From: Nocardiopsis sp. ATB16-24
Lineage (GTDB): Bacteria; Actinomycetota; Actinomycetes; Streptosporangiales; Streptosporangiaceae
Assembly (NCBI RefSeq): GCF_030271535.1
Contig: NZ_JASCXJ010000005.1
Span: 186,001-250,000 of the forward strand
Direction: 5' to 3'
Length of the DNA stretch: 64,000 bases
Shown here: positions 26,434 through 34,673 of the stretch, piece by piece
Position numbering within the stretch: the stretch's first letter is position 1
Layout: the number at the start of each line of letters is the position of its first letter
Notes under the pieces: generated by a model
The model's database searches: none
What the model was told of the DNA's origin: nothing
Seen by the model: only the letters and a program-made list of their open reading frames with translations
Made by a program: the position numbers and the translations under genes

Positions 26434-27414
26434 TCACCCCTGCCCGTAAACGATCCGGTGGCACAGGGCGGACAGCGTGCCGTCGGCCAGGCGCGGCATC
26501 ACCGACGGCAGTTCCTCGAAGGGGCTCTCGCCGGTGAGGAGGACCTCGAAGGCCGGGTCGGCAAGCAGGTCCAGGGCCAGGTCGAGACGGTCGGCGTGGG
26601 TGCGCGACCCTCTCCTTCGGGGTGCGACCGCGCCGACCTGGCTGGAGCGCACGGTCAGGCGGCGCGAATGGAAGTACTCGCCCAGCGGTACGTCGACCCG
26701 ACGGTCCCCGTACCAGCTCAGCTCGATCACCTCGCCCTCGGCGGCGACCAGTTCCAGTGCCCGTTCCAACCCGGCCCCGGTGGCGCTGGTGTGCAAGACG
26801 AGGTCGCGCCCTTCGTCGGCCTCCTCGGGGAGACGGAAGTCCACTCCGAGCCGTTCGGCCACCCGTGCCCGTCCAGGATCGGTGTCCACCAGTTGCACCC
26901 TGACCCCCGGGACCCCGGCGGCCAACCGGGCCACGCAGCAGCCCACCATCCCCGCGCCGACCACCGTCAGGCGGTCGCCCACCAGGGGAGGGGCGTCCCA
27001 CAGGGCGTTCACCGCCGTCTCCACCGTTCCGGCCAGTACAGCGCGTTCGGCCGGGACGTCCTCGGGCACGCACCGCACCGCTTCGGCGGGGAGCACGTAC
27101 CGGGTCTGGTGCGGATACAGGGCGAAGACCGTGCGCCCGGCCAGCTCGGGCGGACCCTGCTCCACCACGCCGACATTGAGGTAGCCGTACTTGACCGCGC
27201 CGTCGAAGCTCCCCTCTTGGAAAGGCGCCCGCATCAGCCGGTGCTGGCCGGGCGGTACGCCCCCGCCGAAGACCAGGGCCTCGGTGGCCCGACTGACCCC
27301 CGAGTACAGGGCGCGCACCAGTACCTGACCCTCCTCCGGGGCGGGAAGTTCGCTCTCGCGGATCTCGCCCACACCGGGGGACCTCACCCAGAAAGCGCGT
27401 GCCGTACCGCTCAT
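26434..27414 (-). CDS. Zinc-free MDR-superfamily dehydrogenase (BchC-like)
   Basis: A 326-residue medium-chain dehydrogenase/reductase. The Rossmann motif is [16 protein letters not shown] (about residues 170-185) and LVDTDPGRA follows. Where zinc-dependent members have GxCxSD, this one has GVSRATE (about 39). The GHE zinc site and the four-Cys structural lobe are also absent. The same GVS/ISR-TE pattern occurs in bacteriochlorophyllide dehydrogenase BchC. ATG 27414 has GAGGGGGAG directly upstream. A 129-base gap to the preceding gene could hold a promoter. It probably oxidises or reduces a secondary alcohol on the cluster's intermediate. Confidence 0.8.
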   Translation of the reverse strand: MSGTARAFWVRSPGVGEIRESELPAPEEGQVLVRALYSGVSRATEALVFGGGVPPGQHRLMRAPFQEGSFDGAVKYGYLNVGVVEQGPPELAGRTVFALYPHQTRYVLPAEAVRCVPEDVPAERAVLAGTVETAVNALWDAPPLVGDRLTVVGAGMVGCCVARLAAGVPGVRVQLVDTDPGRARVAERLGVDFRLPEEADEGRDLVLHTSATGAGLERALELVAAEGEVIELSWYGDRRVDVPLGEYFHSRRLTVRSSQVGAVAPRRRGSRTHADRLDLALDLLADPAFEVLLTGESPFEELPSVMPRLADGTLSALCHRIVYGQG

Positions 27415-27543
27415 GCTCCCCCTCGTCCATGTTGCGGTGACCGTCGTCGGCCGTCGTCGAAGACCTATCCGTGTACGGGACGGCCGGCGTGACGAAGGTC
27501 CTTTTCCGACGTGGCGCGCTCGGCCCCTCTCTCCCGATCCCGC

Positions 27544-28248
27544 TCATCCGCCGCCGACGGCGGGGAGCCGAACGCCTCCGCGGGCGCGCCACAGACCCAC
27601 GGCGTCGCGACCGAACGACCACACCAGGGCGGCCAGCGCCCCACCGGTCACGGCCACCGACCCCCAGGGGGCGAGCACCTGTGAGGAGGCCGTCACCAAG
27701 GCCGCCCCCTGTGCCCCCGCCACGACCCTGCGAGCCCGGCTGGGCGGCAGCGGGGCCCGCAGCCATGGCGCCGCCCGACCGGCGAGTGCGAACACGTACC
27801 GCATCGCGCCGATCGCGATCACCCAGGGGCCCAGGAGGGAGGCCGCGTGCACGCTCAACACCAGGAGCAGGAAGGCGTCGACCTCCATGTCGAAGCGCGC
27901 CCCGAAGGGGGAGGCGGTGCGGGTGCAGCGGGCCACCGGTCCGTCCACCAGGTCCAGTACCAGGGCGATCGACGCCAGTACCACCACCGGCCATCCGTGT
28001 CCGCCGTCGACCACCAGCGCGGTCACCGCGCCGACGAGCAAGGCCCGACAGAGCGTCACCAGATCGGCGGGCCCCCACGTGCGCGGTCGCGTTCGGCGCG
28101 CCGTCCACGCCAGCACCGTGACCCCCGACACCAGGTAGAGGACGCCGGCGGTCCAGCCCACCACACCGAGTCCCACCGTCGACGCGAGCGTGGCCAGGAC
28201 GAGGACCTGCGCGCACGCGCCGGCCACCAGGACCCGGCGCTCATCCAC
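27544..28248 (-). CDS. CDP-alcohol phosphatidyltransferase-family membrane protein
   Basis: A 234-residue membrane protein with about six helices. The complete family motif is present: DLVDGPVAR (about residues 98-106) followed eight residues later by GARFDMEVD (about 115-123), giving the D-x2-D-G-x2-A-R-x8-G-x3-D-x3-D pattern. It should join a CDP-activated moiety to an alcohol at the membrane. GTG 28248 overlaps the cyclohydrolase gene by 8 bases. Its place next to a GTP cyclohydrolase is unusual and implies a nucleotide- or inositol-phosphate-like acceptor; the substrate is unknown. Confidence 0.86.
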   Translation of the reverse strand: MDERRVLVAGACAQVLVLATLASTVGLGVVGWTAGVLYLVSGVTVLAWTARRTRPRTWGPADLVTLCRALLVGAVTALVVDGGHGWPVVVLASIALVLDLVDGPVARCTRTASPFGARFDMEVDAFLLLVLSVHAASLLGPWVIAIGAMRYVFALAGRAAPWLRAPLPPSRARRVVAGAQGAALVTASSQVLAPWGSVAVTGGALAALVWSFGRDAVGLWRARGGVRLPAVGGG

Positions 28249-28870
28249 GTGACCCGTCCAGGTGCGGCAGGTCGTGGCCCAGCCTGTCGCGTTTGGCGGT
28301 CAGGTAGGCGATGTTCTCCGCCCGGGCGGGCATCAGCAGCGGAACCCGGCTCACGACCTTGATCCCGTGCTCCTCCAGCGCGCGCAGCTTGTCGGGGTTG
28401 TTGGACATCAGTCGTACCGATCGCACCCCCAGGTACAGCAGCGCCCGCGCCGCCGGGCCGTAGTCGCGCGTGTCCACCGGTAGGCCGAGTTCGGTCGCCG
28501 AGTCCACGGTGTCCAGACCCAGCCGGTCCTGTAGGGCGAGCGTGCGCACCTTGTCCACCAGGCCGATCCCCCGCCCCTCGTGGCCGCGCAGGTAGACCAG
28601 CACGCCCCTGCCCTCACGCACGACCGCCTCCAGGGCCGCCTCCAGTTGGTCCCCGCACTCACAGCGCAAGGCGGCGAACGCGTCCCCCGTCAGGCACTCC
28701 GAGTGCGCGCGGACCAGTACGTCCTCGCCCTCGTGGACGTCCCCGAACACCAGGGCCACATGTTCCTGGCCGTCTCCCCGGTCTCGGAAGGCGACCATGC
28801 GGAACGTTCCACGCCGGGTCGCCAACACCGATTCGGCCACGGCGTCCGGGTCCATGCTCTGTTCGCTCAT
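28241..28870 (-). CDS. GTP cyclohydrolase II-like protein (RibA family), probably altered product
   Basis: A 209-residue stand-alone RibA homologue. The zinc site is complete: HSECLTGDA (about residues 56-64) and LRCECG (about 68-73). The GTP loop RGHEGRGIGL (about 94-103) and TNNP-like MSNNPDK (about 152) are present. The residue matching E. coli Tyr105 is Leu: KVRTLALQD instead of KIRAYALQD. In Streptomyces coelicolor a homologue with Met at this place stops at the formylamino-pyrimidine nucleotide; I recall this from the literature. So the enzyme may feed a non-riboflavin pathway. ATG 28870 has GGGAGGGGA upstream. It is the first gene of the cluster. Confidence 0.88.
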   Translation of the reverse strand: MSEQSMDPDAVAESVLATRRGTFRMVAFRDRGDGQEHVALVFGDVHEGEDVLVRAHSECLTGDAFAALRCECGDQLEAALEAVVREGRGVLVYLRGHEGRGIGLVDKVRTLALQDRLGLDTVDSATELGLPVDTRDYGPAARALLYLGVRSVRLMSNNPDKLRALEEHGIKVVSRVPLLMPARAENIAYLTAKRDRLGHDLPHLDGSRG

Positions 28871-29042
28871 CCATCCCCTCCCGCGTGACGGCGGCCACAC
28901 ACGCCCGGTGCCCACCTTCCGGGGAGTGAAACCCTGACGGAGGGCGGGCACCGAGTGCCGTGGGGGAACCGCGAGGGAGTGTGCGCGGTCGCGGCCGCCG
29001 GGTACGAGGGGAGTGGGGCGACCGCCGGAGGAACGAGGGGAG
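28871..29042 (-). promoter_or_regulatory. Upstream region of the seven-gene cluster
   Basis: A 172-base gap between the end of the sugar permease operon and the cyclohydrolase start. It should contain the cluster promoter. Ten-base arms (GGTGCCC and GGGCACC cores) flank a 25-35 base interval near 28908-28953 and could form a hairpin. No FMN riboswitch consensus is present. Confidence 0.4.
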
Positions 29043-29951
29043 TTACTTGCCTCCGACCCCCATCATTCCCTGGACCAGGGAACGACGCGCGAAAAGGTAC
29101 ACCAGGAACAGCGGCACGGTCGAGAGCACCACCGCCGCCAGCAGACCGGGGATGTCGATGCGGTACTGGCCCTGGAACTCGAACAGTCCCATGGTGATCA
29201 GCCGCTTGTCCGGCGACTGGGTCAGGATCAGCGGGAACAGGAACCCGTTCCAGGCCTGGAGCGCCGCGTACACGGCGATGGTGCTCAGCCCCGAACGCGA
29301 CATCGGCACCACCAACTGTAGGAAGGTGCGCACCGACCCCGCACCGTCCAACGCCATGGCCTCGTACAGCTCCTCGGAGATGTCACGCATGGACCCCACC
29401 AGGATCAGCACGCACACCGGCAGGGCGAAGGCCGCGGTGGGCAGCACGATCGCGGTCAACGTGTCGTACAACCCCAGCTGCACGATGATCAGGTACACCG
29501 GCACGATCACCGCCTGCGACGGGATCGCCAGTCCCAGCAGGAACACGCGGAACACGCCCGTGGTCCATCGGGTGCGCGAGCGCACGATGGCGAAACCCGT
29601 CATGGAGGCCAGCGCCACCACGATCGCCACCACCGCGGCGGTGACGATCGCGGTGTTGAGGACGAAGCCGAGCAGCCCGTTCTCGATCGCCTTCCCGTAG
29701 TTGCCCAGGGTCGGGTCGGTCGGTGGGGTGAAGGGCCCCGAGGAGGTGTAGTTCTCGGCGCGCTGCACCGTGGCTATCAGCAGCGCGTACAGCGGCAGGG
29801 CCACGATCACCAGCCACAGCGCGACGCCCATCCCCGCCAGGACGTTGGGGCGGTCGCGCCCGGACCTTCTACGGAACGGTCCGGTGCGGGGAGGGTCGGG
29901 GCGTCGCCGGGCGGGAGGCCGGGAGGGGCTCTCGGCGAGACGGACGGTCAC
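29043..29951 (-). CDS. Sugar ABC transporter permease (MalG type)
   Basis: 302 residues and six membrane helices after a basic N-terminal tail. The EAA loop is EELYEAMALDGAGSVRTFLQLVVP (split about residues 197-220), the contact site for the ATPase. GTG 29951 overlaps the other permease's stop (GTGA), with AGGAGG 5 bases upstream. It is the third gene of the importer operon. No ATPase is encoded beside it, so a shared MsmK-like ATPase elsewhere is expected. Confidence 0.93.
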   Translation of the reverse strand: MTVRLAESPSRPPARRRPDPPRTGPFRRRSGRDRPNVLAGMGVALWLVIVALPLYALLIATVQRAENYTSSGPFTPPTDPTLGNYGKAIENGLLGFVLNTAIVTAAVVAIVVALASMTGFAIVRSRTRWTTGVFRVFLLGLAIPSQAVIVPVYLIIVQLGLYDTLTAIVLPTAAFALPVCVLILVGSMRDISEELYEAMALDGAGSVRTFLQLVVPMSRSGLSTIAVYAALQAWNGFLFPLILTQSPDKRLITMGLFEFQGQYRIDIPGLLAAVVLSTVPLFLVYLFARRSLVQGMMGVGGK

Positions 29952-30964
29952 AAGCCCTCCTTGGTGCTGCGCATGGAGCCGAAACCGGTGAAGCGCACCA
30001 ACAGCAGGGCGACCAGTGTCGCCACCACCACCAGGGTGAACGCGACGGCGCTGGCGTAACCCAGCTCCCAGCTGCGGAAACCGGCCCGGTACATCAGGAA
30101 GGGGACGATGGTGGTGTCGGTGCCGGGACCGCCGTTGGTCAGGATCAGCACCGTTTCGAAGTAGGTCAGCGCGCCCACCACCATCAGCACCGAAGAGGTG
30201 GTGATGGTGTGCCGCAACTGCGGCAGCGTGATGTGCCAGAACGCCCGAAGTCGTCCGGCGCCGTCGATCTCCGCGGCCTGGTAGAGCGATGCCGGGATCT
30301 GCCGCGCACCGCCCTGGTAGAGCAGCATGTGCAGGGGGATGAACTGCCAGGAGCTGACGAAGACGATCACCAGGAAGGCGCTGTGGGAGCCGCCCAGCAG
30401 GTTGACCGTGGGCATCCCCAACACCGGTCCCAGCCAGGCCAGCGGGCCGAAGTTGGGGTCGAGCAGGGCGCGCCAGATGATCGCGATCGCCGCGGAGGAC
30501 AACAGCAGCGGCAGGAAGAACAGTGCCGAGAGCACCGCCCTGTTGCGTTGCGGACCGGCGGCCCACACGCCCAGCAGCAGGCTGATGGGCGTCTGCACCG
30601 CCCAGGTCAGGACGGTCAGCAGCAGGCTCAGCCAGACGGCCCGGTGCATCAGCGGGTCGTTCGCGAGCCGTGTCCAGTTCTGTAGACCGATGAACTCCGG
30701 TGAGCCCAGTCCGCCCCAGGACGTCAGGGACAGGTAGGCCACCAGCACCATCGGCAGAGCGGCGAAGATCCCGAAGTACAGCAGTCCGGGCACCGCCCAC
30801 ACCGCACTCGGCCGTCCGGTGCGGGGGCCGGTGGCCCGCGCGGACCTGCCGCGCGAGCCACCGGCGGGGACTCCGGTGCCGGAGTCCCCGGTGCCGGTGG
30901 CACCGGTGGCCGGACCGCTGCGAGCGGCGCCACCGGTGACCGGACTGCTGGTACCGCTGGTCAC
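29948..30964 (-). CDS. Sugar ABC transporter permease (MalF type)
   Basis: 338 residues: a disordered Gly/Thr/Ser-rich N-terminus (about 1-50) and six helices. The EAA loop reads ASLYQAAEIDGAGRLRAFWHI (split about 226-246). GTG 30964 overlaps the binding-protein stop. It forms the membrane channel with the 29043 product. Specificity is set by the binding protein. Confidence 0.93.
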   Translation of the reverse strand: MTSGTSSPVTGGAARSGPATGATGTGDSGTGVPAGGSRGRSARATGPRTGRPSAVWAVPGLLYFGIFAALPMVLVAYLSLTSWGGLGSPEFIGLQNWTRLANDPLMHRAVWLSLLLTVLTWAVQTPISLLLGVWAAGPQRNRAVLSALFFLPLLLSSAAIAIIWRALLDPNFGPLAWLGPVLGMPTVNLLGGSHSAFLVIVFVSSWQFIPLHMLLYQGGARQIPASLYQAAEIDGAGRLRAFWHITLPQLRHTITTSSVLMVVGALTYFETVLILTNGGPGTDTTIVPFLMYRAGFRSWELGYASAVAFTLVVVATLVALLLVRFTGFGSMRSTKEGL

Positions 30965-32244
30965 AGGGCCGCCAGAGCGTCGACGAACTGCTCGGGTGTG
31001 ATCTGGCCGTTGAACAGGGACTCGATCTCGGTGACCATCGGCGTGGCCACGTTCGGCGGGAGCGCCTGGTCCCAGGACAACTGGAAGTGCGGAGCGTCGC
31101 GCACCATCTCGTACTGGAAGACGGCGAACTCGGGGTTGGGGCTGTCGGCCACCGCCTCCTCGGCGTTGGCGGTGGTGGGCACCTCGCCGTTCTCGACCAT
31201 GTCGGCCACGTACTCCTCCTGCGACGTGTACTTCAAGAACTCCAGCGCCGCCTCCACGTGCTCGCTCTCGGCCGTGACCGAGAAGTAGTTGGTCGGGTTG
31301 CCGACCACGTTGGCGGGATCGCCCGTGCCGCCGGGGATGGGCGGGAACTCCACGTAGCCCAGGTCGTTCTCGGCGAACTCGCGCGCCTGGTCCAGGTGCG
31401 TGGAGTACTCCCACGAGCCCATCAGGTGCATGGCGGCCCGGCCCTCGGACAGCAGGGTGGAGGCCCCGCCCTCGGTGTACTTCACCGAAGCGTAGGCGTC
31501 CCCGAAGGCGCCCCTCTCCACCAGGTCCTGGACCATCTCGGCGGCCTCCAGCACGGCCGGGTCGCGCCAGCCCTCGGGGTCGCCCCCGTGGATACGGGCG
31601 AACACCTCGGGACCGCCGATGCGGTCCACCAGGTACTGCAACCACATCTGTTCGGTCCAGGGGTCGCCTCCGGCCAGGGCGAAGGGGATGACGTCCTCCT
31701 CCGTGAAGGCGTCGATCAGGTCCAGGATGTCCTCCCAGGTCTCGGGGGGCTCGACGCCGACCTCCTCGAACACGGCGTTGTTGTAGAAGATCATGACCGG
31801 CTGCGTGCCGCGCAGGGGGATTCCGTACTGGACACCGTCCACCTTGCCCGACTCCAGAATGGAGGGGATGAAGGCCTCCGCCAGTTCGGGGTCCTCGGCC
31901 AGCAGGTCGTCCAGCGGGTGGAGCATGTCCTGTTCCACGTAGGGCTCGATGCTGCCCGCGCCCCAGTTGAAGAACACGTCCGGCTGCTCGCTGGAGCCCA
32001 TCGCGGTGCGCAGGCGCTCCTCGTAGTTGTCGCCGGGCACCTGGTCGATGACGGCCTCGGTCTCGGAGGCCTCGTTGAACCGTTCGACCGCGCCTTCCTG
32101 CACCACGACCAGCGAGTCCTGGTACATCCACACGTGCATGCGGTCGTCTCCTCCTCCACCGCCCTCTCCGCCGGAACAGGCGGTGGTGGCGAGCAGGCAG
32201 AGCGCCGCGGCTCCGGCGAGGGAGCTCAGGCGGGGGGTTCTCAT
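30961..32244 (-). CDS. Sugar-binding lipoprotein of an ABC importer (SBP family 1)
   Basis: 427 residues. The signal peptide ends in the lipobox ATTAC (lipidated Cys near residue 23), then a Gly-rich linker and a cluster B periplasmic-binding fold. MHVWMYQD opens the mature domain; GAGSIEPYV and LMGSWEYST are typical sugar-binder segments. ATG 32244 has AGAGGAG upstream; the longer frame would run through operator DNA. The first gene of the operon, preceded by two TTTCGAAA operators. A carbohydrate or oligosaccharide ligand is likely. Confidence 0.9.
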   Translation of the reverse strand: MRTPRLSSLAGAAALCLLATTACSGGEGGGGGDDRMHVWMYQDSLVVVQEGAVERFNEASETEAVIDQVPGDNYEERLRTAMGSSEQPDVFFNWGAGSIEPYVEQDMLHPLDDLLAEDPELAEAFIPSILESGKVDGVQYGIPLRGTQPVMIFYNNAVFEEVGVEPPETWEDILDLIDAFTEEDVIPFALAGGDPWTEQMWLQYLVDRIGGPEVFARIHGGDPEGWRDPAVLEAAEMVQDLVERGAFGDAYASVKYTEGGASTLLSEGRAAMHLMGSWEYSTHLDQAREFAENDLGYVEFPPIPGGTGDPANVVGNPTNYFSVTAESEHVEAALEFLKYTSQEEYVADMVENGEVPTTANAEEAVADSPNPEFAVFQYEMVRDAPHFQLSWDQALPPNVATPMVTEIESLFNGQITPEQFVDALAAL

Positions 32245-32255
32245 GGTGACTCCTC

Positions 32256-32285
32256 TTTCGAAACTATCGGAGAGTATTTCGAAAT
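32256..32285. promoter_or_regulatory. Twin operators TTTCGAAA in the divergent sugar promoter
   Basis: TTTCGAAA (32256-32263) and ATTTCGAAAT (32276-32285) are perfect palindromes with central CG. Their centres are 21 bp apart, two helical turns. They lie just upstream of the binding-protein SD. The LacI-family gene transcribed away from here is the natural candidate to bind them. Confidence 0.65.
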
Positions 32286-32392
32286 ATTTGCGCCCGAATG
32301 TACGCTGCGACACGGGGAGCGTCAATACTCAGGTGAGAGCTGAGTCACCCCAAACTCCACAACAACCTCATAACCACGTAGGATCAGGCATC

Positions 32393-33442
32393 GTGAGTGC
32401 AGACCCCACCCCCGGTTCCGCGCGGACATCCTCCTCGGAGCCGGTGACGATCTCGAAAATTGCGGAAGCCGCAGGCGTCTCGGTGCCCACGGTCTCCAAG
32501 GTGCTCAACGGGCGGGCCGACGTGGCCAGTGAGACCCGGGCACGTGTGGAGGAGCTGATTCGTCGCCACGGCTACCGGCGGCGCCGGGGCCCGGGCGGGG
32601 GCCGCTCCTCCATGATCGACCTGGTCTTCCACGAGCTCGACAGCGCCTGGGCGATCGAGGTCATCCGCGGTGTGGAGGGGGTGGCGCGCTCCGAGGGGCT
32701 CAGCGTCGTGCTGACCGAGTCCGGCGGTGCCCAGACGCCTCGTGACGACTGGGTCGAGGCCGTGCTCGCTCGACAGTCCACCGCCGCGATCCTGGTCTTC
32801 TCCGATCTGGCGCCCGAGCAGCGCACCCGTCTGACCGCCCGCGGGATCCCCTTCGTGGTGGTCGACCCCACGGGAGACCCGGGCCCCAACATGCCCTCGG
32901 TGGGCTCGGCCAACTGGAACGGCGGCCTGGTCGCCACCCGTCACCTGCTCGAACTCGGCCACCGACGCATCGGCGTGATCGGCGGACCGCGCCACGTCCT
33001 GTGCAGCAAGGCCCGCATCGACGGCTACACCTCGGCGCTGGACTCCGCCGGCCTCGATCCCGACCCCGAGCTGATCCGCTACGGCGACTTCCACGTCGAG
33101 AGCGGACGCGACCAGGGCCGGGAGCTGCTCCGACTGCCGGACCCGCCCACGGCCGTCTTCGCCGGCAACGACCTCCAGGCCATGGGCCTGTACGAGGCCG
33201 CCCGCGAACTGGGCATACGCATCCCCGAGGAACTCAGCGTGGTCGGCTACGACGACCTGCCGGTGGCGCGCTGGATGGGTCCGCCGCTGACCACCGTGCG
33301 TCAACCGCTCACCGAGATGGCCGAGGAGGCCACCAGGATGGCGCTCACCCTGGCGCGCGGCGGTACCCCTCCCAACCTGCGCCTGGACCTGGCCACGGAC
33401 CTGGTGGTGCGCCGCAGCAGCGCTCCGCCGCGCGAGGGGTGA
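32393..33442 (+). CDS. LacI-family transcriptional regulator
   Basis: A 349-residue regulator. The helix-turn-helix 'TISKIAEAAGVSVPTVSKVLNGRADV' spans about residues 17-42 and includes the TVSKVLNG hallmark. The hinge helix is near 50-60, followed by a periplasmic-binding-like effector domain with GHRRIGVIGG (about 190) and VVGYDDLPVARW (about 283). GTG 33442-ward start at 32393 has AGGATCAGG upstream. It is divergent from the importer with a 148-base shared region carrying two palindromes, so it very likely represses the importer until the sugar is present. It might also act at the pectate lyase palindromes. Confidence 0.93.
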   Translation: MSADPTPGSARTSSSEPVTISKIAEAAGVSVPTVSKVLNGRADVASETRARVEELIRRHGYRRRRGPGGGRSSMIDLVFHELDSAWAIEVIRGVEGVARSEGLSVVLTESGGAQTPRDDWVEAVLARQSTAAILVFSDLAPEQRTRLTARGIPFVVVDPTGDPGPNMPSVGSANWNGGLVATRHLLELGHRRIGVIGGPRHVLCSKARIDGYTSALDSAGLDPDPELIRYGDFHVESGRDQGRELLRLPDPPTAVFAGNDLQAMGLYEAARELGIRIPEELSVVGYDDLPVARWMGPPLTTVRQPLTEMAEEATRMALTLARGGTPPNLRLDLATDLVVRRSSAPPREG

Positions 33443-33817
33443 GCCGACCCCGGACCCCCTTGGGGCACGAGGGCGGGGCCTGGAATGCGCAACGCCCGGC
33501 AGGACCCACCCGTCGTGGACTCCGAAGGTCCTTTGACCGGCGGTGCCGTGGCCCGTTCCACCTCGGTTCTCTCACGACTTCGTGGGGGCCGAGACCCCGA
33601 CGAAGCCGGGCGTGCGACCGTTCACCTGCCCTGCTGCCGGGCAGGTCCCGCGCCGGAGTCCGCGCGGGCTCGGGGCGCCCCGGCGCCCACGGGTGGGAAG
33701 GGGCGACCAGGAGCCGACACCTCGTACAGTGTGAGGACCCGCCTTCGGGCGGCCCGCGACGGACCGCGGACCGACACGAGCCCCGACCGAGCGGGGACAC
33801 AGCGTAAGGATGGCTTC
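33443..33817. other. Spacer before the Cas6e-like gene
   Basis: About 375 bases with several small GC hairpins (for example CCTGCC...GGGCAGG near 33629-33645) and no convincing gene. No direct-repeat array was found here. Confidence 0.5.
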
Positions 33818-34384
33818 TTGTACCTGTCCCGCGTCAACCTCGACCCCAGACGCAGTCCCGGCATGGACCAGTGGTCGCTCATGGGGCGGGCGGTACGCAG
33901 AGCGGTCGACCCCGCCCCCGACTCCGACGCCCGTGTGCTGTGGGCGCGCACCTCACCGAACACGCTGATCATCGGTTCCGACACGGCCCCCGCCTGGGGC
34001 AAGGTCCCCGGCGCCGTCTCCGCCGAGATCCGCCCATTGCCCAGATTCTCCGAAGGCGAGACCGTCCGCTGGGAGCTCATCAGCGCGCCCACGGCGCAGC
34101 ACCGGACGGAACCCACCGAGCAGACGCCGCGCCCTCGCGGCAAACGGGTCCCTCTCGCCGAGGAGGAGTTCGAGAACTGGTCGGCCGACAGGCTGGCGGG
34201 AGCGATGGACGTCATCGCGGTGAAGTGGAAGCGGGTGGGCGGTAGACCGGCCCGGTACCACTTCACCGGGGAGGGCGTGGTGCGGGACAGCGAGGCGCTC
34301 CAGGAACTGTGCCTGGATGGTGTCGGTGCGGGCAGGGCCACGGGGGCCGGAATGCTCCTGGTCGGCCCGCAGGCACAGCGGTAG
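33818..34384 (+). CDS. Orphan Cas6e/CasE-like protein, likely catalytically altered
   Basis: A 188-residue protein resembling the type I-E crRNA endonuclease Cas6e. It opens with YLSRVNLDPR (family start), contains GKRVPLAEEEFENW (about residues 108-121) and ends with GVGAGRATGAGMLLVGP (about 166-182), the glycine-rich loop of the family. The catalytic His near residue 20 of CasE (LHQGLW context) is not found; the matching stretch reads DQWSLMGRAV. TTG 33818 is used because AAGGA ends 7 bases upstream and it gives the family N-terminus. No other cas gene and no array are in the window. It may bind RNA without cutting, or be a domesticated relic. Confidence 0.8.
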   Translation: MYLSRVNLDPRRSPGMDQWSLMGRAVRRAVDPAPDSDARVLWARTSPNTLIIGSDTAPAWGKVPGAVSAEIRPLPRFSEGETVRWELISAPTAQHRTEPTEQTPRPRGKRVPLAEEEFENWSADRLAGAMDVIAVKWKRVGGRPARYHFTGEGVVRDSEALQELCLDGVGAGRATGAGMLLVGPQAQR

Positions 34385-34673
34385 GTCGCGGTGCCACGCG
34401 GGGCCTTCGAGCGGCGCCCTCGTCCCCGACCTCACCTCGATGCTCGATCCCGAGCACAGGAGCTGGACCGTCGGACCGGGCCGACCCGGCTCGGCTTCGG
34501 AACGCCGCCGTGGAACCCCGCACCACCGAATCCGGGGTGAACGGCACACGTTCGTGGGCGTGCCCCTTCGTGAACGGCGGCCACACTGACTCCCGGGGTG
34601 AAACGTTGCGATCCCCTTCCTCGGTGGGTCGTTCCGCCCCACCGGAAGAAGGACCGGCCCGGCGGCCACCGGG
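34385..34673. other. Spacer with no gene seen
   Basis: 289 bases between convergent genes. Only short Arg/Pro-rich frames are open and no clear terminator was recognised. Confidence 0.5.

Noticed and set aside
25967-28216. A 749-residue leftward open frame across the GTP-derived cluster
   Set aside because: It is an Arg/Gly/Pro-rich shadow frame created by high GC. The true genes in other frames have family motifs and overlapping starts.
28871-29042. An FMN riboswitch before the cyclohydrolase II gene
   Set aside because: No RFN-element consensus is seen, which also fits a non-riboflavin role.
29948-32131. A 727-residue leftward open frame across the sugar importer
   Set aside because: Most of it is antisense-like shadow text over the binding-protein gene; only the permease part (to 30964) is real.
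33443-34673. A CRISPR array near the Cas6e-like gene
   Set aside because: No regularly spaced direct repeats of about 28-29 bases occur there or elsewhere in the window.
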